Assembly: GCF_003086295.3 (NCBI RefSeq)
Contig: NC_092045.1
Span: 26,230,890-26,294,889, forward strand
DNA: 64,000 nucleotides
Reading direction: 5' to 3'
Source of the DNA: Arachis hypogaea
Taxonomy: Eukaryota; Streptophyta; Magnoliopsida; Fabales; Fabaceae
The position numbers and the translations under genes were made by a program. Below, piece after piece: positions 36,328 through 46,714 of the stretch (its first letter is position 1; each line of letters starts with the position of its first letter). The notes beneath the pieces were generated by a model. That model was not told the origin of the DNA. It saw nothing but the letters and a program-made list of their open reading frames with translations, and did no database searches.

Positions 36328-36659
36328 CTGGCGTGAAAAAGCCAGTAAGAAATGCTTTGGGCGTTAAACGCCCAAAAGAAGCACCCACTGGGCGTTCAAC
36401 GCCAGTAAGGGTAGCCTTCTGGGCGTTAAACACCAGAAAGGAGCATCTTCTGGGCGTTAAATGCCAGAAAGATGCACCCTCTGGGCGTTTAACGCCAGTC
36501 TGCTAGCATCCTGGGCGTTCAGAAAAACGCCCAGTGACAAAGGACTTCCTGGCGTTCAACGCCAGAAAGAAGCATCAGCTGGGCGTTGAACGCCCAGGAG
36601 AAGCAGCATTTGGGCGTTAAACGCCCAAAACATGCATCGTTTGGGCGTTTAACGCCAGG
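36328..36659 (+). repeat. Dyad array in 3' untranslated region, copy 2 (eleven units)
   Basis: GG positions at 36360, 36391, 36422, 36453, 36484, 36514, 36551, 36582, 36613 and 36644, preceded by a weaker unit at 36328. The spacing is 31 bp except for one 30 and one 37 (a unit with a longer AGAAAA loop). Cores are GGCGTT-N-AACGCC, often extended to CTGGGCGTTNAACGCCCAG. Confidence 0.95.
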
Positions 36660-38174
36660 ATGGTGGGGAGGAGGTAAAATTCGTTTTTCTTTATAATTTT
36701 TCTAAATTTTTATGTTTCAATTCATGATTTCTTGCATAAACATGTTTCAAAATGTCATCCTTCAATTCCAAAATTTTTAATCCTAATTTCTAAAAACACT
36801 AATTTCTAAAATCCCTTTTTCAAAAATATCAAATATATCTTAATTCATAAACCCAAATCTTTTTCCAATCCAAATCTTTTTCAAATCTTTTTCAACTCAT
36901 CATATCTTTTGGATTTCAAAATTACCTCTCCCTCTATTCCTCTCCTGTCATTTCTTTTGCTTAAGGACAAGCAAACCTCTAAGTTTGGTGTGAGTTGCCA
37001 TGATCACTGAGCTAAAACTCATCAAGATCATGGCACCTAAGGGCACCTAAGGGAACAAGAAGAGCAAGGATGTGAACTTAAGGGAGCTGAAGTGTCAGAA
37101 ATTAATTCTTGAAGGCACCCTACAGACTAGAGGAACATCCACTTCCCAAAATACAGGTTGTTAAGTTCTAATTCTAGCTTTAACTCTGTGATAGTATTAT
37201 TATAGGATTTTACCTTAGAAGTTATATAGGAGTAGTAATAATTAGTATGTCTATTTTGATTTTATTTCCAATTAAGCTATAATTTATTTTTCTCATCATC
37301 ATCAGGCCTGAATAAAGTAGTAGATTTTTTTTAGAATAAAGAAGTAATCTATATTTTTCGAGTTCTTAATAATAAAAATTATAATTAATTATATGTGGTG
37401 GCAATACTTTTTGTTCTCTGAATGAATGCTTGAACAGTGCATAAATTGTACTTTGAATTTGATGAATATTGGCTCCTGAAAGGATGAGGAACACGAAAAA
37501 TATTATTGATGATCTGAAAGATCATGAAATTGATTCTTGAAGCAAGAAAAAGCAGTCAAAAAAAAAAACAAGCCATGGGCACTAGCCAAGAGTAAAAAGG
37601 ATCCAAGGCTTTGAGCATCAATGGATAGGAGGGCCCAAGGAAATAAAATCCAGGCCTAAGCAGCTAAACCAAGCTGTCCCTAACCATGTGCTTGTGTCAT
37701 GAAGGTCCAAGTGAAAAGCTTGAGACTGAGTGGTTAAAGTCGTGATCCAAAGCAAAAGAGTGTGCTTAAGAGCTCTGGACACCACTGACTGGGGACTTTA
37801 GCAAAGCTGAGTCATAATCTGAAAAGGTTCACCCAGTTATGTGTCTGTGGCATTTATGTATCCGGTGGTAATACTGGAAGACAAAGTGCTTAGGGCCACG
37901 GCCAAGACTCATAAAATAACTGTGTTCAAGAATCAACATACTACACTAGGAGAGTCAATAATACTATCTAAATTCTGAGTTCCTAAGGATGCCAATCATT
38001 CTGAAAATTTAAAGATACAGGGAGATGCCAAAACTGTTCAGAGACAAAAAGCTACAAGCCCCGCTCATCTAATAAGAATCTGAGCTTCATTTAAAACTCG
38101 AGAATATTATTACTCCTTTATTTCTGTTAAAACCTATTTTATTTATCTAGTTGCTTGAGGACAAGCAACAGTTT
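36660..38174 (+). other. 3' non-coding internal region of Athila copy 2
   Basis: Matches 27134-28616 with small indels and no open frame of note. It includes the TTGCTTAAGGACAAGCAA hairpin variant near 36958 and AAGTTTGGTGT at about 36980. Confidence 0.75.
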
Positions 38175-38187
38175 AAGTTTGGTGTTG
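38175..38187 (+). promoter_or_regulatory. Polypurine-tract end before LTR 3
   Basis: AAGTTTGGTGTTG directly before TGATGAGCGG, same arrangement as at 28617. Confidence 0.75.
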
Positions 38188-39718
38188 TGATGAGCGGATA
38201 TTTTGTACGCTTTTTGGGGGTAATTTCATGTAGATTTTAGCATGTTTTAGCTAATTTTTAGTAAAATAATATTAGTTTTTAGGCAAAAATCATATTTCTG
38301 GACTTTACTATGAGTTTGTGTGTTTTTCTGTAATTTCAGGTATTTTCTGGCTGAAATTGAGGGAGCTGAGCAAAAATCTGACTTAGGCTGAAAAAGGACT
38401 GCTGATGTTGTTGGATCCTGACCTCCCTGCACTCGAAATGGATTTTTTGGAGCTACAGGAGTCCAATTGGCGCGCTCTCAACGGCGTTGGAAAGTAGACA
38501 TCCAGGGCTTTCCAGCAATATATAATAGTCCATACTTTGCGCAAGGATAGACGACGTAACTTGGCGTTAAACACCAAGTTCATGCTGCTGTCTGGAGTTA
38601 AACGCCAGAAAAACGTCATGATCCGGAGTTGAACGCCCAAAACACGTCATAACCTGGAGTTTAACGCCAAGAAAGGCCTCTACACGTGGAAAGCTTTAGT
38701 CTCAGCCCCAGCACACACCAAGTGGGCCCCAGAAGTGGATTTCTGCACCAATTATCTTAGTTTATTCATTTTCTGTAAACCTAGGTTACTAGTTTACTAT
38801 TTAAACAACTTTTACAGACATTCCTTGTACCTCATGACATTTTCATATCTGAATTTTATACACTTTGACGGCATGAGTCTCTAAACTCCATTGTTGGGGG
38901 TGAGGAGCTCTGCAGCGTCTCGATGAATTAATGCAATTGTTTCTATTTCTCCATTCAAACGTGTGTGTTCCTATCCAAGATGTTCATTCGCGCTTAATTG
39001 TGAAGAAGGTGATGATCCGTGACACTCATCACCTTCCTCAATCCATGAACGTGTGCCTGACAACCACCTCCGTTCTACATCAGATTGAATGAGCTTCTCT
39101 TAGATTCTTTAATCAGAATCTTCGTGGTATAAGCTAGATTGATGGCGGCATTCATGAGAATCCGGAAAGTCTAAACATTGTCCGTGGTATTCCGAGTAGG
39201 ATTCTGGGATTGAATGACTGTGACGAGCTTCAAACTCCTGAAGGCTGGGCGTTAGTGACAGACGCAAAAGAATCAATGGATTCTATTCCAACCTGATTGA
39301 GAACTGACAGATGATTAGCCGTGCTGTGACAGAGCATAGGAACGTTTTCACTGAGAGGATGGGAAGTAGCCACTGACAATGGTGACGCCCTACATACAGC
39401 TTGCCATGGAGGAACTTTGCACTTTTCCATGGATGGAATATTACATTACAGGAATAAATCAGACAAAGCATCTCCAAAACTCCAACACATTCTCCATTAC
39501 TGCACAACAAGTAACGCTGTTATTCTCTTTTATTTTTATAATCAAACCTAGTAATTTCATTAAATCCTTATTGGCTTCCTGACTAAGATTAATAAAATAA
39601 ACATTGATTGCTTCAAACCAATAATCTCCGTGGGATCGACCCTTACTCACGTAAGGTATTACTTGGACGACCCAGTGCACTTGCTGGTTAGTTGTGCGAA
39701 TCACAAATTCGTGCACCA
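38188..39718 (+). repeat. LTR 3 (3' LTR) of the Athila dimer
   Basis: 1,531 bp, same length as LTR 1, with a handful of substitutions (for example GAACTGACAG for GAACCGACAG near 39301). It ends TTCGTGCACCA followed by the ACAAT target duplication. Confidence 0.95.
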
Positions 39719-40158
39719 ACAATGATGATAATGATGGGGATGAACGAAGATAATCACCAATAGAAATAGAAAGAAGAGAAAAGAACGATATAATTAACTA
39801 ATATAATTAACTTACTAACTCTACTTGCTCCTGTATCATTCTCCCTGGGTTGAAAGAACTCTTGCATGGAAAGACTTGTGATAGCAGATGATCAATCTCA
39901 TTGATGAATCCACACCAAAAAATTGATTGATCTCATTGATGAATTCACACCAAAAGATCCTATTGGTGACTCCACACCAAAGACTCACAAATCAGATAAA
40001 ATTTTACAACATCTGTGGCAGGAGACGATCTCATTAATGAATTCACACCAAAAAATCCTATTATTGAATCCACGCCAAAAACCTGCACCACAAATCAAAT
40101 AAAATTTCACTAAAACAAGGTGAAGGCCATGAGGACCGACCTTGCTCTGATACCAAAC
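39719..40158 (-). other. 5' leader of element A
   Basis: Non-coding leader between the primer site and gag, read on the minus strand. It holds an imperfect direct repeat (about 39934-40020 and 40027-40113; units with GAATTCACACCAAAA and CAAATCA…AAAATTT). It also holds, at 39829-39861, a copy of the LTR-polypurine junction (GCTCCTGTATCATTCTCCC). Confidence 0.75.
40144..40155 (-). promoter_or_regulatory. Primer binding site of element A, initiator tRNA-Met
   Basis: Reads TGGTATCAGAGC on the minus strand, three bases inside the 5' LTR. This is the standard initiator-Met tRNA primer site. Confidence 0.92.
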
Positions 40159-40501
40159 TGACGCCGGGACGTCCACTTGGGTCACCAATCTTGGCGAGGT
40201 TAACAATCCCACTATGGTGAAGGTAGCCAAGATTCCACCTTGGTTGGCTAAGCCAAGGATGCACCTCTTACTCTCAAAGAGTTTAGAGGAAAATAAGCAC
40301 ACAACTTATTTAAATATATACTCAATCAATTCAACTCTGATGAATAAAAGGGATACATACACATATTTATACTAGTAGGGGAGGGGGAGCCTTCATGACT
40401 CGGACGATGTGGGACTAACTCATAACACAATATAATAATATATGCTAAACTAGACTACTTTAATTAATATTTCTAATAACCTAATAGATGCTCCTGCATC
40501 A
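40159..40501 (-). repeat. 5' LTR of element A
   Basis: 343 bp, equal in length and nearly identical to 8028-8370. Followed by the GTAAG target duplication at 40502-40506. Confidence 0.93.
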
Positions 40502-40506
40502 GTAAG

Positions 40507-40971
40507 TTTCTCTACACCCATTATCCTCAGAGATGAAGAAAAATTCAAATTGAAAGAAATGAACTAACATCTTTTACTCGTAGTTTAAAAAAGCCCTTTG
40601 AAACTGTTGAGTTCAAGCCTTCTACTTTTACGAAAATATTTGTGATTCCCAAATAAAAATTAATTGACACAATTTATCAACCAGTTAAGATCTCCCATTT
40701 AATCCCAACCCTTCATTTAAACTAAATCAGTGTCTAATCAATGAACAGTCTTTCATTTATGTCAACTCCATTTATTGTATTTCTTCTTTAAAATTTTAAT
40801 TTTTCAAATTCTAAACAAGTACTTTATCCACGATGTTTTAACAAAGAAGATTGAGATGGGGCTGTACATTTATAACATATAAGCCAAGCTATACAAATTG
40901 TCGTCTAAATAAGCTCAACCTGCTTCATTAAAAATTTCACCAGGCTTAGCTTAGGGACTATGATGTGGCCG
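40507..40971. other. Pre-insertion DNA right of element A
   Basis: AT-rich, no gene recognised. It continues the DNA interrupted at 8027. Confidence 0.5.
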
Positions 40972-41213
40972 TTATAAATCGGTTATCAAAAGCTTGGTAT
41001 GTACATTATAAATCGACAATTAAAACCATGACGATCAAATTAGAACGTTATAATTTTCAAACGTTACCCCTACGGTAACTGATAAATCTCAAAATTCGGA
41101 TTTACCGCTATAAAACCAGAAGAAGAACTCGTCAAGAGGTAGGCAAAAAATTCTAAAGAGATAAGATATGTACTAAATTGACTTAAGCATTGGAGTGCCT
41201 TTTGCAGGTACTT
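40972..41213 (+). repeat. Decayed Tat-like LTR fragment, right copy, first part
   Basis: Matches 7284-7498 and then continues through GACTTAAGCATTGGAGTGCC and TTTTGCAGGTACTT, which resembles the 3' part of plant Tat-type Ty3/gypsy LTRs. Solo LTR E interrupts it. The sequence resumes at 42740 and fades near 42872. Confidence 0.6.
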
Positions 41214-42734
41214 TGATGAGCGGATAATTTATACGCTTTTTGGCATTGTTTTTAGTATGCTTTTAGTATGTTTTAGTTAGTTTTTAGTATAGTTTTGTTA
41301 GTTTTTAGTTAAAATTCACTTTTCTGGACTTTACTATGAGTTTGTGTATTTTTCTGTGATTTCAGGTATTTTCTGGCTGAAATTGAGGGTCCTGAGCAAA
41401 AATCTGATTCAGAGACTGAAAAGGACTGCAGATGCTGTTGGATTCTGACCTCCCTGCACTCGAAGTGGATTTTCTGGAGCTACAGAAGCCCAATTGGCGC
41501 GCTCTCAACGACTTTGGAAAGTAGACATCCTGGGCTTTCCAGAAATGTATAATAATCCATACTTTGCCCGAGATTTGATGGCCCAAACCGGCGTTGCAAA
41601 TCAGCCTCAGAATTCCCAGCGTTTAACGCTGGAACTGGCATAAAAATTGGAGTTAAACGCCCAAACTGGCATGAAAGCTGGCGTTTAACTCCAGAAAAAG
41701 TCTCTACACATGAAAGCTTCAATGCTCAGCCCAAGCACACACTAAGTGGACCCAGAAGTGGATTTTTACGTCATTTACTCATTTCTGTATACCCTAGGTT
41801 ACTAGTTCACTATTAATAGGATCTTTTGACATTGTATCTGTACCTCATGACACTTTACACGTTTCTCATTGTATCTTCTACAACATGAGTCTCTAAACCC
41901 AATGGTTGGGGGTGAGGAGCTCTGCTGTGTCTTGATGGATTAATGCAATTACTACTGTTTCTTATTCAATCATGCTTGCTTCCGTTCTAAGATATCACTT
42001 GTGCCTAACCCGGATGAATGTGATGATCCGTGACACTCATCATATTCTCAACTATGAACGCGTGCCTGACAACCACCTCCGTTCTATCTTAGATTAAGTA
42101 GATATCTCTTGGATTCTTTAATCAGAATCTTCGTGGTATAAGCTAGAACTGATGGCGGCATTCAAGAGAATCCGGAAGGTCTAAACCTTGTCTGTGGTAT
42201 TCTGAGTAGGATTCAATGATTGAATGACTGTGACGAGCTTCAAACTCCTGAGGGCGAGGCGTTAGTGACAGACGCAAAAGAATCATTGGATTCTATTCCG
42301 GCCTGATTGAGAACCGACAGATGGATAGCCGTGCCGTGACAGGGTGCGTTGAACATTTCCACTGAGAGGATGGGAGGTAGCCACTGACAACGGTGAAACC
42401 CTTGCATACAGCTTGCCATGGAAGGAGCCTTGCGTGCTTGAAGAAGAAGACAATAGGAAAGCAGAGATTCAGAAGATGGAGCATCTCTAAAACCTCAACC
42501 TGTTCCCCATTACTGCAAAACAAGTACTTATTTCATGTTCTTTTACTTTTCACAATCAACCCTGATAATTATTGATATCCTGACTAAGATTTACAAGATA
42601 ACCATAGCTTGCTTCAAGCCGACAATCTCCGTGGGATCGACCCTTACTCACGTAAGGTATTACTTGGACGACCCAGTGCACTTGCTGGTTAGTTGTGCGG
42701 GGTTGCAAAAGTGTGATTGCAATTTCGTGCACCA
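41214..42734 (+). mobile_element. Element E: solo LTR of the TGATGAGCGG family
   Basis: Begins TGATGAGCGGATAATTTATA and ends TTTCGTGCACCA, 1,521 bp, with a perfect 5-bp duplication TACTT (41209-41213 and 42735-42739). The dyads at about 41590-41697 are partly changed, for example an inside-out CCAGCGTTTAACGCTGG near 41616. No internal region is present, so it is a solo LTR. Confidence 0.93.
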
Positions 42735-42739
42735 TACTT

Positions 42740-42872
42740 CTCTCCTTTTTTCGTTGTTTGTTTCCATACCGAGGTGCATCCTTGCTGGAGATAAAAGATC
42801 AAGAACAAAGACCTAGGAGCTCAGTACAAAGGCTCAAGACAGGCGAGCTATACCTCAGTCAGTCAAGTCAGA
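42740..42872 (+). repeat. Decayed Tat-like LTR fragment, right copy, second part
   Basis: Continuation of 40972-41213 after solo LTR E. It contains GATAAAAGATCAAGAACAAAG and AGGCGAGCTATACCTCAGTC. The right edge is not sharply defined. Confidence 0.5.
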
Positions 42873-43251
42873 ACAATAATATTTTTAAATTTTAAAAATT
42901 ATTTTATCAAATATATTTGTTATTGTTTATATTTATTAAAAATTATTTTTAATTTAATTTATCAAACATAAATACTACAATCTTTAAAAAATTAACTTTT
43001 AAAAATTAGCTTTTATGAACTAGTTTTAAAAAATAAAACCTTTATCAAGCCAAAGATTTAATGTTTTTCTTTTGAAAAAGAACATCCTCGAAGATAAAAA
43101 AATCAGAAATTAAATTTTAAAAATATTAGAAATGAACATATACTACATGTATACAAAAAAAAAATCAGTAATTCATGTTGAATACATATATATTATAATA
43201 CAAAATATACATAATAAATAATTTAATGACTAACTTTTTATATACATATAA
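42873..43251. other. AT-rich intergenic
   Basis: Nothing recognised. Confidence 0.5.
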
Positions 43252-43260
43252 TAGTTTTAA

Positions 43261-46200
43261 GGGCAATTTACTGAAATAAATATTATGGCCTCCAAATTTA
43301 TCAGAATACACATTTTGCAAAATAGATACCGAAATGCATTTTTTTCACAAACTATGTAAACCGCGACAGGGATCCGCAGTTTACGAATACACGTAATCCG
43401 CTACAAGGGTGTTGCGGTTTACGTTCGAATCAAACCTTCACATAATCTGCGGTAGGGGTGTCGCGATTTATGTGTGTTTTCAAACGTGCATAAACCACTA
43501 CAGGAGTCTAGCAGTTTATGCTTTAGTGTGGACTTAGTTCATTTTCCATGGAGTATATGATATTAGATAAAACTTTGGTATGCCTTTTTTATGTATGGCG
43601 CAACATAGGTTGGTGCTTTGATTTAATTGAAATTAGTCTCTTGAACTCATAGAATTACCAACAAAATTAGACCACCTTTACCTAAGAGAATCACAACTAC
43701 ATAAAGAATCACTAACAATACATGGAAAAACATAGACTAAAATAGGACAACAACACAAATAAGTAAAGAAAAATGAAAGCTAATCATGACGACCTAATGA
43801 CACCTATGCCTTGGCTGTGGGTGCAGATCCTCGCTGAGGGCAAGTCTTGCGTGTGTGTCTTGTCTATTTGCATAGCCCACATCGCTTCAGCTGACTAGTA
43901 TCGGCCTCATCCATGGTGTTACGGATACCTCGGTCACCCTTCTCTGGCACGTCTCATGTAAGGATCAAGAACGACAGTAGGACCGTCGTACGGTGGCCAC
44001 AGACCCTCTAGAACAGCCGAACAGGGGACAAAAATCTCATCCGGTATACACTAAACATCTTACTTATGGTATAAACCTCATGGACATACGTAGCCCAGTC
44101 TAACCGGAACTGAGCACAGCATGCAATCGCATGGCAGCACGGGTAATGGAGAGCTTGAAAGTGCCTGTAGTCACAAGTGCGATCTCTGAGGGAAACTCAA
44201 TACGTCCCAAGCGAAAAGTTACCGGTAGGAGTCGTCTCAGCCACGGTATACTCAGACTTATGTCTGTTGAACAGAGTAACAGTGACGCACCTGGAATCTT
44301 TCAAGTTGCGCTCTATCACCTTGACCAGTGCCTGACAAAACTGTTGGCCTGATCCCAACTACGCCTCTGCTGTCTGCCCTCGTATGACAAAAAGCCATGC
44401 TAACCTCTCATATATGGATTTTACAAGTGCAGTAACCGGTAGATTCCATGTCCCCTTCAATACAGAGTTAACACACTTGGATATATTCATCGTCATGTGG
44501 TCGAACTGTCTGCCTCCATCCTGGTGTTGGGTCCACTTATCATACTCCCGTCGGTTGGCCCAATCACACGTGGCCGAATTCTTAGTCCTCATAATATCAA
44601 ACCAGTAGTCAAACTCTGCCTCAGTCTTGGCATACGCCGCATTCACAAGCAGCCATCTTGCATCCTGGCCCTTGAAACTGAGAGCAAAATTAGCTGCAAC
44701 GTGTTGAATGCAATACGCTTGATATGCATGAGGCGGTAGTCAACCACTGTCTGGTGCCTCAAGTGCAATCTTAATGCCGTTGTGTCTCTCAAAGATCACC
44801 AGAATGCCTTCTTGCGGGGTCACATGTTGATGCAAGTGGGATAAGAAAAAATCCCACGACTCAGCATTGTCCACCTCAACAAGTGCAAACACAACCGGCA
44901 ATATATTCGAGTTTACATCTTGCGCAATAGCCAGAAGCAAAGTCCCGCCATACTTCCCATACAGATGTGTACCATCAATGCTGATTAGTGGCTTTCAATG
45001 TTTAAAAGCCTCAATGCATGGAGGGAATGTCCAGAAAAGATGATGAAAGTACACTGTAGACTCATCAACCTCATCACCTACACGCACTGGAGAAGTCTTC
45101 AACAAAGCAACGGTTCTGTCCATCGTTGCTTGCATCCCAAGGATCCACCGGGGTAACTCGGCATATGATTCTTCCCAATCCCTGTAGATCTGTGCGACTG
45201 CCTTCTGCTTTACCTTCCACACCTTCCTATAACTAGGCCTGAATCCGTAGGTTGACTGAGTAACTTCTTGCAACACCTTTATCATAACCGCTGCATCCGC
45301 TCTAACCAATGGATAGATCCTCGCACAAATTACGTGGTAATCGAGCTGTCGGTGGTTGCTCGAAATCGAAGTGGCCAGACAAGTGTGAGCTCTGTTGTAC
45401 CTTCTAATCTCCCAGTTAGCCTTGCGCTGCTGAAGTGCCACGCAGATCATCCACGTGTAGCCGTTTCCAAACTCCTTGCATCTTCCAACATACTTCAGAT
45501 GATCTGATTCCATAACCCGATATTGAACTCCACGACGAATGCTATAATCCTTAACACTCATCACAGCTTCCTCCTTAGTCTGGAAAGATTGGCCAATCTG
45601 AAATTTTCCAAAAGTATTGCCCTCGTGTAATCCTTGGCCTCCGAAGGTGTGTGCCTCGTCCAGTTGTTGACTCACTTCTTCCAAGTTCAGTGTCAAGAAA
45701 TATGGCAGTTGTTGGTGGGACCCAGAACTCGATGGGCCCTGAGGTGCAGGCGGGGCCATCGGAGTCTCCTCCTCACTATCCCCCGATATGTGATCGGGTT
45801 CATCGTCCAAATCATCTTCTCGCATCGCGTCCTCAATGTGATCCGGCTCATCACTACCAACAAGACCAGTAATCAAACCAGCTGACCTAGCTGCCAGTGC
45901 TAGAACAAGTGAAGGTGCAGCTAAGAGACAACCAGGTGCAACGACAGGCATCGAAGTAGAAGCATCTCCACCATCGTCGACTAAGAATTTGGCACTGAAG
46001 TCCTGGAACTGTCGACATCATCTTCCAACTTAGCAAACAACTTGTGTATTCTCACCTCTAAAAAACTCTGCCGACAATGAAATAAGACATCCATGTCTTT
46101 ATCTGACCCTATCACAAATGTTTCATACTGCACACCACTTGACACAACCGTCATCGGAATCTTGTAGAACACATTCTTCACCAACTTGGCCCCACACAAC

Positions 46201-46705
46201 CCTGCCTTCTGCAATATGTTCCTCTTTAGATCCGACAAAGTATCAGTCGAACGGATAAAAACGCTTAGCGGTTCTTTATCAGTGAACTTAACACCATGCC
46301 TATTACTTTTTTTTATTTTACCAGAACAGCGGACCAAAACCAACAAGCTCTCCTCACTATCCATTTGTGAAAGTGTGAAAATGACTCTCTACAAATGCCC
46401 CACTCCCTATCTTGAGTGGTATATATAGGCGAATTTGACAAAGCATAAACCGCTAGACCCCTGTAGTAGTTTATGCACGTTTGAAAAATACACATAAATC
46501 GTGACACCCCTATCGCGGATTTTGTGAAGGTTTCCTTCGAACGTAAACTGCGACACCCCTGTAGCAGATTACGTGCATTTGTAAACCGCGGGACCCTTGT
46601 CGCAGTTTACATAGTTTATGGAAAAAATGCATTTCAGTATCCATTTTGCAAAATGTATATTCTGATAAATATGGAAGCCATAATATTTATTTCGGTAAAT
46701 TGCCC
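43261..46705 (-). mobile_element. Element G: Mutator-like DNA transposon (MULE) with 265-bp inverted repeats
   Basis: Termini start GGGCAATTTAC on both strands. The inverted repeats run 43261-43525 and 46440-46705. The flanks TAGTTTTAA (43252-43260) and TAATATTAA (46706-46714) form an imperfect 9-bp duplication (7 of 9), as expected for Mutator-like elements. Each terminal repeat is built of four consecutive imperfect palindromes of the form AAACCGC-N-CGGTTTA. The interior carries a decayed transposase on the minus strand. Confidence 0.92.
43804..46364 (-). pseudogene. MuDR-type transposase, degenerate
   Basis: Minus strand from an ATG at 46364. The N-terminal region (to 45981) resembles the leading domain of MULE transposases. 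After a frameshift, 45951-44995 gives a MuDR DNA-binding-like region (FQIGQSFQTKEEAVMSVKDY; RRYNRAHTC). A stop follows at about 44992, where Cys is expected, and the DDE core begins with ISIDGTHLYGKYGG (first Asp). The second catalytic position reads Glu in VIFERHNGI where Asp is usual. The Glu-containing AYAKTEAEFDYW block follows. Further on, a SWIM-like CCHAIACC and YVHEVY segment (44050-44140) and a CGLCK…H…C zinc knuckle with an in-frame stop (43860-43890) can be traced. It would cut and paste the element; clearly inactive. Confidence 0.88.
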
Positions 46706-46714
46706 TAATATTAA

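Larger units (their letters stand above)
18770..39718 (+). mobile_element. Element C: Athila-lineage retrotransposon tandem dimer (FIDEL-like), LTR-int-LTR-int-LTR
   Basis: Three LTRs (18770-20300, 28630-30153, 38188-39718) alternate with two internal regions (20301-28629 and 30154-38187), all in the same orientation. The whole unit is flanked by one perfect 5-bp duplication, ACAAT (18765-18769 and 39719-39723). Each internal region has a tRNA-Asp primer site, gag, protease, RT, RNase H and integrase, a 31-bp dyad array and a polypurine tract. Gag and RT motifs identify the Athila lineage. The FIDEL family name is recalled from Arachis literature and not verified. A single duplication around three LTRs indicates one insertion followed by unequal LTR recombination, or an assembly duplication. 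The two internals differ at about fifteen visible substitutions in the coding part. Confidence 0.93.
8028..40501 (-). mobile_element. Element A: CRM-like Ty3/gypsy chromovirus opened by two nested insertions
   Basis: The two 343-bp LTRs (8028-8370 and 40159-40501) flank minus-strand gag, protease, RT, RNase H and integrase remnants. A perfect 5-bp duplication GTAAG lies outside (8023-8027 and 40502-40506). The primer binding site complements initiator tRNA-Met. Internal DNA of the element is 8371-8734, 14790-18769 and 39719-40158. The remaining parts are inserted elements B (8735-14789) and C (18770-39718). The short LTRs, the pol stop codon formed by the first bases of the 3' LTR, and the integrase C-terminus without an obvious chromodomain all suggest the CRM clade. 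This is inference from remembered family traits; Reina or Galadriel are alternatives. Many nonsense and frameshift changes show that it is dead. Confidence 0.9.

Noticed and set aside
36328..36659. CRISPR-like array (regular short repeats and spacers)
   Set aside because: The units are palindromes with short, similar spacers inside a plant retrotransposon, recurring in LTRs and gag; there are no cas genes and the genome is eukaryotic.
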